Of a DNA stretch of 64,000 nucleotides, positions 42,156-50,853 are shown one piece after another; within the stretch, counting starts at the first letter, position 1, and each line of letters begins with the position of its first letter. The stretch covers positions 2,108,001-2,172,000 of the forward strand of contig NZ_LN849456.1 of the NCBI RefSeq assembly GCF_900070355.1, in the 5' to 3' direction. This DNA is from Devriesea agamarum. GTDB taxonomy: Bacteria > Actinomycetota > Actinomycetes > Actinomycetales > Dermabacteraceae. The notes under the pieces were generated by a model that saw only the letters and a list, made by a program, of their open reading frames with translations, had not been told where the DNA came from and made no database searches. Both the position numbers and the translations under genes were made by a program.

Positions 42156-42836
42156 ATGGCGAATTGTGATGAAAGCAGTGCACCCGATCCCTTAGCGAAG
42201 GCCTTTCCGCCGTTTGGTGTACGCATTGAAGCGGGTGAGCTCACTCTGAGGCTCATGCGGGATCAGGACTTCCCGGAATACTTTGAACTTCTCGACTCCC
42301 CGATCTTCGAGGATGAGGAAGCCGACCACGTGTTCCCGTGGTATCGACAGAACCCAAGCGAACGTCAACGCGGTGCCCTCATATATCAGTGGAAGGTGCG
42401 TGCGGGTTTTGAGCCGGACGGTTGGCGCCTGCCCATGGCGGTACTCAAAAATGGTCGAATCATTGGGTCGCAGGAAATATCGGCAGAACAGTTTTCTGTC
42501 ACGCGATGCGTTCGTTCAGGATCATGGCTCACACGTTCTGAACAGGGCCGCGGATTTGGCAAACTGATGCGGCAGATGATGCTGGTGTTTGCGTTCGACT
42601 ACCTCGGGGCGACCCGCGCAGAATCATCCGCGGTAATTGGCAACCAGGCATCATTCGGGGTGTCCCGAGTCTGTGGCTATGAGCTGAATGGTACGAGTGT
42701 TGAGTCTGCAGGTGGAAGATCGGTGGTGGAACAGCGATTTGTTGTCACCCCGGACACGCTCGTGCGACCCGACGTGGAGGTTCGCGTTATCGGACTGACC
42801 GATGAGTTACGTGAAATGCTCGGCGTTTTTCAGTAG
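42156..42836 (+). CDS. GNAT-family N-acetyltransferase
   Basis: A 226-residue acetyltransferase of the RimJ/RimL group. It has LTLRLMRDQDFPEYFELLDS, a central LPMAVLKNGRIIGSQEIS strand and the acetyl-CoA loop RSEQGRGFGKLMRQMML, followed by GATRAESSAVIGNQASFGVS. The second of two close ATGs (42156) is chosen because AGGG lies seven bases upstream. The gene ends 66 bp before the left 98-bp direct repeat of the AbiE island. The substrate is unknown. Confidence 0.85.
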   Translation: MANCDESSAPDPLAKAFPPFGVRIEAGELTLRLMRDQDFPEYFELLDSPIFEDEEADHVFPWYRQNPSERQRGALIYQWKVRAGFEPDGWRLPMAVLKNGRIIGSQEISAEQFSVTRCVRSGSWLTRSEQGRGFGKLMRQMMLVFAFDYLGATRAESSAVIGNQASFGVSRVCGYELNGTSVESAGGRSVVEQRFVVTPDTLVRPDVEVRVIGLTDELREMLGVFQ

Positions 42837-42902
42837 GGAGTCGTGGCCGCTGCGGCACCCGCAGACCTTGTTGAGGCGGAGACCCTCGTATCGCGCCCAA
42901 CA

Positions 42903-43000
42903 CCTAGGACACGGGTTCAGGCTCTGGGGCGGCCTTTGTTCCGTTGACACTGAGAAAGCGTTCGCGCGCGAATCTGGTGCCGACGATGATGGCGCCGGTG
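42903..43000. repeat. Left 98-bp direct repeat (fragment of the ROK gene 3' end)
   Basis: Identical to 45025-45122 except for one base (C/T in the GCGGYCTTTG segment). On the minus strand it encodes the last 32 codons and the stop of the ROK regulator found to the right. The two copies are 2122 bp apart and bracket the AbiE pair, as attachment sites or a duplication would. Confidence 0.92.
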
Positions 43001-43041
43001 CGTAACCCATGGCCAGCAGCTGTTCGGTTGACCCTCCTGGA

Positions 43042-43100
43042 GTAACATACTAAGCACCTGCATGAGTATTGTGCTTATCTTGTAACATCATAGGTGTTAC
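43042..43100. promoter_or_regulatory. Promoter/operator region of the AbiE pair
   Basis: Two inverted repeats precede the antitoxin gene: TAAGCAC (43051-43057) with GTGCTTA (43071-43077), and GTAACA (43082-43087) with TGTTAC (43095-43100). GTAACA also occurs at 43042-43047. AbiEi antitoxins are known to repress their own promoter through inverted repeats, so these are likely binding sites. Confidence 0.55.
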
Positions 43101-43123
43101 TTTCTCAGCTCAGGAGGTGTCTG

Positions 43124-44077
43124 ATGCGCTCTGTCGACGTGATCACCACGCTTGAAGAGCTCGGATCTTCTCAATGGGGACTCGTCACCACCGGCCAGGC
43201 TGAGGAATACGGAATTTCCCGGGTCACGATGGGGAGGCTCCGCGACGACGCCATCATTTCGCCTGTGCGACGCGGCGTGTGGGCATTGCCTTCGGCGGAC
43301 CACGGACCCCTTCAGGATTTGAAGGCAGCGTGGCTGAGTACAAACTCCAAAGCGCTTGGAGGGGAACGCTTAAACCCGTGCGATGTCGTCGTGTCGTTCG
43401 TCTCGGCGGCCACCGTGCACGGTCTTGGAAATCTCATTCCCCAGCAGCATGAATTCACCGCGCCGAAGCGTCGACAAACCATTCAGTCAGATCTTCGGTT
43501 TCACCGCGCGGATGTCACGGGTGATGTCGTCATCGTCCACGGATTGCCGGTGACTTCCATTCCGCGAACCGTGGCAGATCTCGCCGCGACATCGATCGAT
43601 TTCGACCATCTTGGAACCATCATTAGCGATGCGCTTGCCTTTCCTGATGTGCGTCCTCGTGACCTTGCGGCCCGACTTGATCCCTATGCGGGGAGATACG
43701 GTTATGCGAATGGCGCTTTGCTCGTCGAGGCGAGCCTAGAGGTGGTGGGCCTTCCCGCTGTGGCGATGAATCTCAGTGCAACCCGCGCTCTGGCGAAGGC
43801 TTTTGCGTCCCAGAGCTCGATTAACCTTGCTTCGGGGCTTGATGAGGCTATTGCTCGGCAACTCAAAAAATCAGGACTGGTTGAGAGGCTCGCTCACCTT
43901 ATCGGGGAGGCCTTTAACCAACATGGAAGTCCGTTCCAGTCTAGTTCCGATGCGGTTCAAGGACCTTTAAAGGGGAAACTCCCCAAAATACAGCTCGGTA
44001 TATTTGAAGACCCCAGTGTTCAACACTCTGATCGTGCTCGCTCCCACAATCACGACGAAGCTGATATGGAAGAATAA
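43124..44077 (+). CDS. AbiEi-type antitoxin
   Basis: A 317-residue protein starting at an ATG (43124) six bases after AGGAGG. The N-terminal winged-helix domain of AbiEi antitoxins is seen in LVTTGQAEEYGISRVTMGRL followed by DDAIISPVRRGVWALPSAD; the next domain holds VVVSFVSAATVHGLGNLIPQ, FTAPKRRQT and VHGLPVTSIPRTVADLA. AbiEi represses the operon and counteracts the AbiEii toxin. The C-terminal 60 residues are polar and may be disordered. The stop is 2 bp before the toxin start. The pair lies between 98-bp direct repeats. Confidence 0.88.
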   Translation: MRSVDVITTLEELGSSQWGLVTTGQAEEYGISRVTMGRLRDDAIISPVRRGVWALPSADHGPLQDLKAAWLSTNSKALGGERLNPCDVVVSFVSAATVHGLGNLIPQQHEFTAPKRRQTIQSDLRFHRADVTGDVVIVHGLPVTSIPRTVADLAATSIDFDHLGTIISDALAFPDVRPRDLAARLDPYAGRYGYANGALLVEASLEVVGLPAVAMNLSATRALAKAFASQSSINLASGLDEAIARQLKKSGLVERLAHLIGEAFNQHGSPFQSSSDAVQGPLKGKLPKIQLGIFEDPSVQHSDRARSHNHDEADMEE

Positions 44078-44079
44078 AG

Positions 44080-45069
44080 GTGGTTAATTCTAAGCGTCGA
44101 AGACGACCTCAAACGCCCCAAGCGCTGCGGGCGTCATTAAACCAAAAACTCAAGAATGCTGTTAACGTGAAGGGTGCATCGATCGAAGAGGTGCGCAAGC
44201 AATTCGCCTTCCAACTGCTTTTCCGCCGCATGTTTAGTGAGGACAATGGGCGATGGATAGTTCTCGGCGGTAATGCCCTATTGCTCCGTACCGGAGGAGG
44301 CCGCTTCACCCAGGATGTCGACTTAGCGCGCGCCGAAGGATGGGAAAGCGATGATGAATTGAGAGCTGAGTTTCAAGAAATTCTCACCCGCGACGTGGGG
44401 GATCCTTTCAGTTTCGTGATCGATCGTTTTACTTCGCATGACCGTAGCGACCCCTATGGTTACGGATCTAAAACAGCGACGGCGCACCTCACCGTCTTTC
44501 TCGGTCCCAAAGTTTTTGAGTGGTTTACCATTGATTTCACAGTGCGCCGGCATGTTACTGGTCCCGTGGACTATCTAGCTCTTAACCCCGTAATAGATCA
44601 CGAAGTGTTGGGTGACCTCCCAAAGGTCCCTGTCGTTCCAATCGAAAATCAAATAGCAGATAAGGTCTGTGCATTATACGAAAAACATAACGGGCCGACA
44701 GCCTGGTCGACGCGTTACCGAGATTTAGCAGACATTGTTCGCATTGTGCTGGATTTGGAGATCGATGGTGCTCGACTCAAAACCATGCTTCGTTATGAAT
44801 GTTCGCGGCGCCGAATCCATGAATTACCCAGAGCGCTTTGTGCGCCACACGAGTCTTGGATCAGTGAATATCCGGCTGCTGCCCGCCGATTTACGGGTTT
44901 CCCCGCAGCATTTCACGATCTCGACCAGTCGCTTAGCTGCGCAGGACGCTGCCTGAACACGGTGCTTGACGGAACCCTCGCTGAAGGGGTGTGGGATCCA
45001 TCCGCGCAGCGCTGGCGTGAAAATCCTAGGACACGGGTTCAGGCTCTGGGGCGGTCTTTGTTCCGTTGA
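44080..45069 (+). CDS. AbiEii-type nucleotidyltransferase toxin
   Basis: A 329-residue DUF1814 protein. Motif I is VLGGNALLLRTGGGRFTQDV with the metal-binding Asp pair at 79 and 81, and the later motifs are VPIENQIADKVCALYEK and TRYRDLADIVRIVLDL. Toxins of this group add nucleotides to tRNA or act through GTP binding and give phage abortive infection or bacteriostasis. The start is a GTG. The last 14 residues (PRTRVQALGRSLFR) are encoded within the right direct repeat, antisense to the ROK gene, so the toxin borrows its C-terminus and stop codon from the insertion site. Confidence 0.88.
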   Translation: MVNSKRRRRPQTPQALRASLNQKLKNAVNVKGASIEEVRKQFAFQLLFRRMFSEDNGRWIVLGGNALLLRTGGGRFTQDVDLARAEGWESDDELRAEFQEILTRDVGDPFSFVIDRFTSHDRSDPYGYGSKTATAHLTVFLGPKVFEWFTIDFTVRRHVTGPVDYLALNPVIDHEVLGDLPKVPVVPIENQIADKVCALYEKHNGPTAWSTRYRDLADIVRIVLDLEIDGARLKTMLRYECSRRRIHELPRALCAPHESWISEYPAAARRFTGFPAAFHDLDQSLSCAGRCLNTVLDGTLAEGVWDPSAQRWRENPRTRVQALGRSLFR

Positions 45070-45122
45070 CACTGAGAAAGCGTTCGCGCGCGAATCTGGT
45101 GCCGACGATGATGGCGCCGGTG
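45025..45122. repeat. Right 98-bp direct repeat (3' end of the intact ROK gene)
   Basis: Second copy of the 98-bp repeat. It begins one base before the ROK stop codon and includes the last 32 codons of that gene, as well as the end of the AbiEii gene on the other strand. Confidence 0.92.
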
Positions 45123-46177
45123 GCGACCACGCGGGATCCGAGTGGGATCGTCAAGATATCGGGGCTCCAACCCAATCGTCTGGTGAGGGTGTCGACAATG
45201 CCGCGGGTGAGCACGCTTTTTGCTGCCGCTGCCTCACCGCCAATGGCAATCCGGTCGGGGTCGATAAATTCGATCACCGGGGCGAGCCCGTCCCCGATCA
45301 TGTGCGAGGCTTGCTGGACGAAAGCCACGGCGTCACTGTCGCCCGCGAAGGCACGAGAATATACGTTCTGGCCCCGGCGTTCGAGGCTCGGACCGGTGCT
45401 TAGAAGTCGGTATAGCTGGTCCCAGTTGCCTTTGCTGAGTTCCCCTGCTTCGCCATGGGCGCCGCGGTGGATGGACCCTCCCAGGACCAGGCCGCACTCG
45501 ATATGCGAGCCGAGAAGCAAGCAAATCATGGTGCCGGTGTCGGGAACATTGACTGCCCCGGCGAGCGCTGCCAGGTTGGCATTGTTTTCCACGATGACGG
45601 TGGTTTGATACCGCTGGGTCAAAAAATCGTGGAGAAGAGAGCCGCGCCAGCGGTGAAAAATCCCTGAGCGGGTGATGATGCGGGTATTTTGCACGACGCC
45701 CATCACGGCTACCACGAGGCACGCCAGGGGAGTGTTGCGGATGGTGTTCTCGGCGAGGGCTTCGTTCAGGAGCTCTTCGATCAGGAGCGGAAGGTCATCG
45801 ACACCGCGAAAGTTGTCGGGTACATCGAGGGAACGCTGGGCGCGCGGCGTGGCGTCGAGGTCGGTGATATGCACTTCGATCCGGTCACTGTGTAAAACCA
45901 CTGCGCCGACTAAAAACGCGTGGGTAGCGAGCCGGTAGCGTCTGCTGGGGCGGCCACCGCGAGGAGTGGAACCGGTGGGGGCTTCCTCGGTGATCACCCC
46001 GCCTTCCAACAGTGCGTTGATGGCTGACGCCACCGTGGGCCTGGATAATCCTGACGCGCGGCAGATATCAGAGATGGTTTCGGGGGTGCTGGCACGGCGC
46101 AGGACTTGGATCACGGTGCGCTGACTGACGAACGACATCCCCGGGGGGACGAACAGGTCAGGCGCAGTGGCTGGCAT
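45026..46177 (-). CDS. ROK-family transcriptional regulator
   Basis: A 383-residue repressor with ATG 46177 behind GAGGAG. The N-terminal winged helix is TISDICRASGLSRPTVASAI, followed by the wing GSTPRGGRPSRRY. The ROK domain has VVAVMGVVQNTRII, VIVENNANLAALAG, CLLLGSHIECGLVLGGSI and HRGAHGEAGEL. The usual zinc Cys motif (CxCGxxGC) is missing. Such proteins sense sugars or phospho-sugars and control sugar uptake. No sugar genes are adjacent. Its 3' end is the integration point of the AbiE island, and 44 bp overlap the toxin gene on the opposite strand. Confidence 0.87.
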   Translation of the reverse strand: MPATAPDLFVPPGMSFVSQRTVIQVLRRASTPETISDICRASGLSRPTVASAINALLEGGVITEEAPTGSTPRGGRPSRRYRLATHAFLVGAVVLHSDRIEVHITDLDATPRAQRSLDVPDNFRGVDDLPLLIEELLNEALAENTIRNTPLACLVVAVMGVVQNTRIITRSGIFHRWRGSLLHDFLTQRYQTTVIVENNANLAALAGAVNVPDTGTMICLLLGSHIECGLVLGGSIHRGAHGEAGELSKGNWDQLYRLLSTGPSLERRGQNVYSRAFAGDSDAVAFVQQASHMIGDGLAPVIEFIDPDRIAIGGEAAAAKSVLTRGIVDTLTRRLGWSPDILTIPLGSRVVATGAIIVGTRFARERFLSVNGTKTAPEPEPVS

Positions 46178-46786
46178 CGGGCACTCCTCGGGTGACACGG
46201 CGGCTGATCAGGCTCGTCTTAGCTGGTGGCTAGAGACTAATGCGGAACCTGACCAGATGGTCAACGTCTGTTATAGCGGGTCGACCTTTGAATGGCGAGG
46301 GCCGTCCGGCATAGCCGACAAATATAACGACGTTATTAGAAGAACAATGTGGTGATGCGGGGATATAGCCGGTTGATTAAGCGGATTCATTTTAGGTGCG
46401 ATGGTCCCGCTGACCCCGGCAGAAAGTCCCGCCTCTGACCTATCGGACTACTGTGCGATGAGCAGATGAAGTCCGTTCATATGGCGCAATGAACTCTCAT
46501 ATGCGGCCATGGAGTGTGACAGTTGAATATTACCGTTGAATATAAAAATTAAATGCGTGAACACAATGTGGTCACGAATTGTCGCGGTTGGAAGCTTTCG
46601 GCGCCCGTCGTGTCCTTAACGGCGCACCGTGAAGGAATAGCTGCACACGGCGTTCATGGCCGCGCTCGGTTATGTCTGTCGACCCGGTCCACGGTGTTCG
46701 TGGAGCGGTCGGTTATGTCTGTCGCCTCGGTTATCGCTATGGCCTCGGTTGCGCCTGGGTGCGGTCGTTGCGACCGGAGCGCCCTG
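46178..46786. other. 609-bp intergenic region
   Basis: AT-richer DNA at 46320-46560 probably holds the ROK promoter. A 16-bp direct repeat, TCGGTTATGTCTGTCG, occurs at 46666-46681 and 46709-46724 just past the hutG stop. No gene is recognised. Confidence 0.45.
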
Positions 46787-47983
46787 TTATGACCGGGAAG
46801 CTCTGATCCAGTGGGTCACGGCGGTGTCGATGAGACGGGCTCCAGTGCGTGCGGTCCGGTTATCAATGTCGAGGTGCGGATTGAGTTCCACCACGTCGAC
46901 TAAGGCCAGTGACCCGCTGCTGGCCGCTGTGCGTACGGCGCAGTCAATCAACGGCATCGCCACACCGTATGCGGCGGGCGCTGATACCCCGGGCGCGTGC
47001 GCAGCGGGGAGTACGTCGAGGTCGATGGTGAGATAGAGAAGGTCGAGATCCCGAACAAAGTGCTCAACGAAACTGCGCACCGCCGAGAAACCTCCCTCAG
47101 CGCACTCCACATCGGTGAGATACGAAACCCCGAGGTCGTGAGCCTTTGAAAAGAGCACGCCGGTGTTGGATGGTTCGCTGATCCCCAGGACGGCGTAACG
47201 AAGCGCCCTGCCGCAGCGCTGTTCAGAATTAGCCATCTGTAAAAACGGGGTGCCGGAGGTCGGCTGGTCCTCATGGCGCAGGTCAAAGTGGGCGTCGAGG
47301 TTGAGCACACCCCAGCGCACGTCGCCGCCCAAGCGTCCGGAGCGAAGCAGCCCCTGGTAGGAAGCCCAGGCTGTTTCATGCCCGCCGCCGAGCGCAACCG
47401 CGAGATCGTGGGGACGGGCGCGGAGAATAGCCGCGAGTTTGTCGCCCATCTTCGCCTGCGCTGTTTCCAGGTCATGCCCATGGACCCGGATATCTCCATG
47501 GTCGAATACGGGAACATCCGTCGTGGCGCGCGCATCATGCAATGCGAGCGGTGCCAGTGCGCGGCGCAGCTGATCGGGGCCTAGGGCTGCTCCTGTTCGG
47601 CCGCGGTTGCGGCGCACACCTTCGTCGGAACAAAAGCCTGCCATGTGAATGGCTAGATGGTGTGGATCGGTGGGCGCCGGGTCGTGGTGCCCGTTTGATG
47701 CCCAGCCCTGCTGTGCGCTGGACAGCCGGTCCTGATGTGCGTCCATTGCCGAGCTCTGATGTGCGTTGGATACAGGTCTGTGCCGAGGGGAAGAGGGTGA
47801 GTTTGATCCGGGAGCGCTGCGAACCACCTGGTGCCAACGGGCGTGCTGGGCGCCGTCGCCGTCGTGGCGACCCGTCCATAGGTCTGCGGCCGCGGTCGAC
47901 AGTGCGTCGCGCCTAGCCCGATTGTGCTGGGCCGTGGCAGCCTCATCGGCGCCGGGAACGTCGTCGGAAATACCGGTGTTCAT
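46787..47983 (-). CDS. hutG: Formimidoylglutamase (arginase/ureohydrolase family)
   Basis: A 398-residue ureohydrolase. The manganese site is visible in VALGGGHETAWASY, VLNLDAHFDLR and YLTIDLDVLPAAHAPGVSAP. The reaction splits N-formimidoyl-L-glutamate to glutamate and formamide, the last step of this histidine pathway. The assignment to hutG follows from the neighbouring hutU, hutI and hutH; agmatinase or arginase are excluded by context only. An insertion of about 60 residues (45-105) rich in Ser, His and Gln lies before the fold. It is divergent from the IclR regulator. Confidence 0.9.
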   Translation of the reverse strand: MNTGISDDVPGADEAATAQHNRARRDALSTAAADLWTGRHDGDGAQHARWHQVVRSAPGSNSPSSPRHRPVSNAHQSSAMDAHQDRLSSAQQGWASNGHHDPAPTDPHHLAIHMAGFCSDEGVRRNRGRTGAALGPDQLRRALAPLALHDARATTDVPVFDHGDIRVHGHDLETAQAKMGDKLAAILRARPHDLAVALGGGHETAWASYQGLLRSGRLGGDVRWGVLNLDAHFDLRHEDQPTSGTPFLQMANSEQRCGRALRYAVLGISEPSNTGVLFSKAHDLGVSYLTDVECAEGGFSAVRSFVEHFVRDLDLLYLTIDLDVLPAAHAPGVSAPAAYGVAMPLIDCAVRTAASSGSLALVDVVELNPHLDIDNRTARTGARLIDTAVTHWIRASRS

Positions 47984-48050
47984 GAGTTCCTCATCCTGGG
48001 TATACGTCTGGCGCGGGCTCGCCCCGCACCGTCACCCCATATGCACACCC

Positions 48051-48066
48051 TGCCACCTAGGTGGCA
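48051..48066. promoter_or_regulatory. Perfect 16-bp palindrome in the hutG / regulator promoter region
   Basis: TGCCACCTAGGTGGCA lies 14 bp before the IclR start and 68 bp before the hutG start. Its length, symmetry and position suit the operator of the adjacent IclR regulator. Confidence 0.65.
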
Positions 48067-48079
48067 TGCTGGCCACATC

Positions 48080-48850
48080 ATGTCATCAAAAGTTCCCGCC
48101 GCCGATGCTACTTTGCGGGTGCTCGCGCATCTGTCTGCTCAGCGCGGACCGGTGCCTGCCGCTCGACTCGCTGCTGAACTTCAGTTGCCGCGCTCAACCG
48201 TGTACGACCTGCTGTCGGTGCTGACCGAGCACGGGTTCGTTCTTCATCTGCGCGAAGAACGCCTCTATGGGCTTGGGCCCGCCGCATTCGCTCTGTCCAG
48301 TGCCTATTCGCGGCAGGCGCCTCTGGCTCGGGTTGGTCGACCGGTGATGGAACGGTTGGTCGATGAGATCGGAGAGTCCGGGCATTTGGCGGTGCTGCAT
48401 GGCCGGGATGTGCTGTACATCGTTGAAGAACGCGCCCGAAATCGACCGTCGCTGGTGACGGATGTGGGGGTTCGTATCCCCGCTCATTTGACGGCTAGCG
48501 GTCGGTCGTTGCTGGCGGGTTTGCCTCCGGCGCACGTCAACGTGCTGTATAGCAGTGTCGAAGATTTCACGCATCGCACCTCAGCGGCCGCCCCACGCAG
48601 TCCGCGGGAACTGAAGGATTTACTCAAGCAAGTCCGTCGCGATGGGGTGGCGCATGAGTGCGGGGAGGTGACGGAAGGTTTCGCCTCAGTGGCGGCGCTT
48701 GCCCGCGATCATGCTGGGATGCCTGCAGCGGCAGTGGCGTTGACCTGGGTTGATACGAGAGCCGGGGAGGAGGAAGCGGCACGTTTTGCGCGGGCAGTGC
48801 GTCGCGCTGCCGATGATCTGACCCGGGCCCTGCACGGTCGGAAGCCGTAG
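48080..48850 (+). CDS. IclR-family transcriptional regulator of histidine utilisation
   Basis: A 256-residue regulator with ATG 48080. The winged helix is VPAARLAAELQLPRSTVYDL followed by LLSVLTEHGFVL; the IclR effector domain has VDEIGESGHLAVLHGRDVLY, HLTASGRSLLAGLPP and DGVAHECGEVTEGFASVAA. The gene stands between divergent hutG and the hutU-hutI-hutH genes that follow in the same direction, so control of histidine breakdown is the natural role. Urocanate or another intermediate may be the ligand, by analogy with other Hut regulators. Confidence 0.88.
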   Translation: MSSKVPAADATLRVLAHLSAQRGPVPAARLAAELQLPRSTVYDLLSVLTEHGFVLHLREERLYGLGPAAFALSSAYSRQAPLARVGRPVMERLVDEIGESGHLAVLHGRDVLYIVEERARNRPSLVTDVGVRIPAHLTASGRSLLAGLPPAHVNVLYSSVEDFTHRTSAAAPRSPRELKDLLKQVRRDGVAHECGEVTEGFASVAALARDHAGMPAAAVALTWVDTRAGEEEAARFARAVRRAADDLTRALHGRKP

Positions 48851-48982
48851 CTCACAGAGCACCGCATTATCCGTAATCCCGGACAGTACCGTGTGGTGAG
48901 TGTGAAGCAGCGTCGGTTCAATGTGGTCTCCTGGAAGGGCCGTCCGGGCCCGAGCGCCACTTTTCGATGGGGAAGGACCACG

Positions 48983-50830
48983 ATGACCACCGAACACACT
49001 CCTGCGCCAGCAACGTCACCTGCACCACTGTCCCCGCCGTCAAACCTCATGCCCCCGCAATCTGACTCGACCCACACCCCCGCGGGTCCTCGCGCAGTCC
49101 GAGCCCCCCGCGGCACCGAGCTGACGGCCAAGAGCTGGCAAACCGAAGCGCCGCTGCGAATGCTCATGAATAACCTCGACCCCGAGGTGGCCGAACGCCC
49201 CGATGACCTCGTGGTGTACGGCGGAACCGGGCGTGCAGCCCGCTCCTGGGACGCATTTGAGGCCATCATCGCCTCCCTGAAAGAACTGGAAGACGACGAG
49301 ACACTGCTAGTCCAGTCGGGGAAACCCGTCGGCATCATCCGCACCCACCCGTGGGCGCCGCGAGTTCTGATCGCCAACTCCAACCTGGTCGGCGACTGGG
49401 CGACCTGGCCCGAGTTCCGCAGGCTCGAAGCCGAAGGACTCATGATGTACGGCCAGATGACTGCGGGTTCGTGGATCTACATCGCCACCCAGGGGATCCT
49501 GCAAGGCACCTTTGAAACCTTTGCGGCAGTGGCTCGAAAGCTGAACGCCGAAGGCCGACTGTCTGAACCGACCCTGGCTGGGACGCTCACACTGACCGCA
49601 GGCTGTGGCGGGATGGGTGGAGCCCAGCCGCTTGCGGTGACCCTGAACGGGGGCGCGGTGCTGGTGGTGGACGTTGACGAGTCACGTCTGCGGCGGCGCC
49701 TTGCCAAACGGTATCTCGACGAGGTGGCGCCCAACCTGGATGAGGCCATCAGCCGTTTAACGGCAGCTGTCAAGGAACGTCGTCCATTGTCTGTCGGGCT
49801 GGTGGGCAACGCCTCGGAGGTTTTCCCCGAAATGCTGCGCCGCCACCGTGCCGGCGAGGTGCATGTGGACGTTGTGACCGACCAGACCAGCGCCCACGAT
49901 CCGCTCAGCTATCTGCCCACCGAGTTCGATGTGGAGCACTGGCATACCGAGGCTGCCGCCGACCCGGAAGGGTTCACCAAGAAATCCCGCGAAGCGATGG
50001 CCCGGCATGTGCGCGCCATGGTGGAGTTCCAGGACGAAGGCGCAGAGGTCTTTGACTACGGGAACTCGATCCGCGACGAAGCGCGTCTGGCTGGATACCA
50101 CCGCGCCTTCGAGTTCCCCGGGTTCGTCCCCGCCTACATTCGGCCACTGTTCTGCGAAGGGCTGGGACCATTCCGGTGGGTGGCGCTGTCTGGTGACCCG
50201 AACGACATCGCGGTCACCGATGCCGCGCTCAAAAACCTGTTCCCCGAGAATGAGCATCTGCACCGGTGGCTGGACGCAGCGGCTACATACGTGGAGTTCG
50301 AGGGTCTGCCCGCACGTATCTGCTGGCTGGGCTACGGTGAACGGCACCGGGCAGGGCTGCTGTTTAACCAGCTGGTGCGCGACGGCGCAGTGAAAGCCCC
50401 GATTGTGATTGGCCGTGACCACCTCGACTCCGGTTCCGTCGCCTCACCCTACCGAGAGACCGAAGGCATGCTAGACGGCTCGGACGCCATCGCCGACTGG
50501 CCGCTGCTGAACGCCCTGACCTCGACCAGTTCCGGCGCGACCTGGGTCTCCATTCACCATGGCGGAGGCGTGGGTATTGGCCGCTCGATCCATGCGGGGC
50601 AAGTGGGGGTAGCTGATGGCACGGACTTAGCTGCGGAAAAACTCACCCGCCTACTCACGAACGATCCGGCTCTTGGCGTGATGCGGCATACGGACGCCGG
50701 ATATTCCCGCGCGGCCCAGGTCGCTACCGAGCGCGGTGTGCGGATCCCGATGCCGCCCCGTCTGAGAGATTCGGAAGAACATGCAGAAGTACCCGCGGAA
50801 AGGACTACGGGCCATGACGCGTCACGGTGA
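48983..50830 (+). CDS. hutU: Urocanate hydratase
   Basis: A 615-residue NAD-dependent enzyme converting urocanate to imidazolone propionate. The start ATG (48983) follows GGAAGG; an upstream in-frame ATG has no support. Family segments are [28 protein letters not shown]-like [62 protein letters not shown] with the conserved Cys, and [17 protein letters not shown]. The first 45 residues are a Pro/Thr-rich tail. It is the first structural gene of hutU-hutI-hutH. Confidence 0.96.
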   Translation: MTTEHTPAPATSPAPLSPPSNLMPPQSDSTHTPAGPRAVRAPRGTELTAKSWQTEAPLRMLMNNLDPEVAERPDDLVVYGGTGRAARSWDAFEAIIASLKELEDDETLLVQSGKPVGIIRTHPWAPRVLIANSNLVGDWATWPEFRRLEAEGLMMYGQMTAGSWIYIATQGILQGTFETFAAVARKLNAEGRLSEPTLAGTLTLTAGCGGMGGAQPLAVTLNGGAVLVVDVDESRLRRRLAKRYLDEVAPNLDEAISRLTAAVKERRPLSVGLVGNASEVFPEMLRRHRAGEVHVDVVTDQTSAHDPLSYLPTEFDVEHWHTEAAADPEGFTKKSREAMARHVRAMVEFQDEGAEVFDYGNSIRDEARLAGYHRAFEFPGFVPAYIRPLFCEGLGPFRWVALSGDPNDIAVTDAALKNLFPENEHLHRWLDAAATYVEFEGLPARICWLGYGERHRAGLLFNQLVRDGAVKAPIVIGRDHLDSGSVASPYRETEGMLDGSDAIADWPLLNALTSTSSGATWVSIHHGGGVGIGRSIHAGQVGVADGTDLAAEKLTRLLTNDPALGVMRHTDAGYSRAAQVATERGVRIPMPPRLRDSEEHAEVPAERTTGHDASR

Positions 50831-50853
50831 GGTCGACCGGGTCAGGAGGCCTG

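Noticed and set aside
42843-42947. A 34-residue frame ending in the same tail as the AbiEii toxin
   Set aside because: It shares the tail only because both read through the 98-bp repeat; there is no evidence that it is a gene.
42903-45122. Insertion sequence or composite transposon
   Set aside because: No transposase, no terminal inverted repeats, and 98 bp is far too long for a target-site duplication.
46167-46355. A 62-residue plus-strand frame overlapping the ROK start
   Set aside because: It overlaps the ROK gene start and promoter, and has no ribosome-binding site or recognisable pattern.
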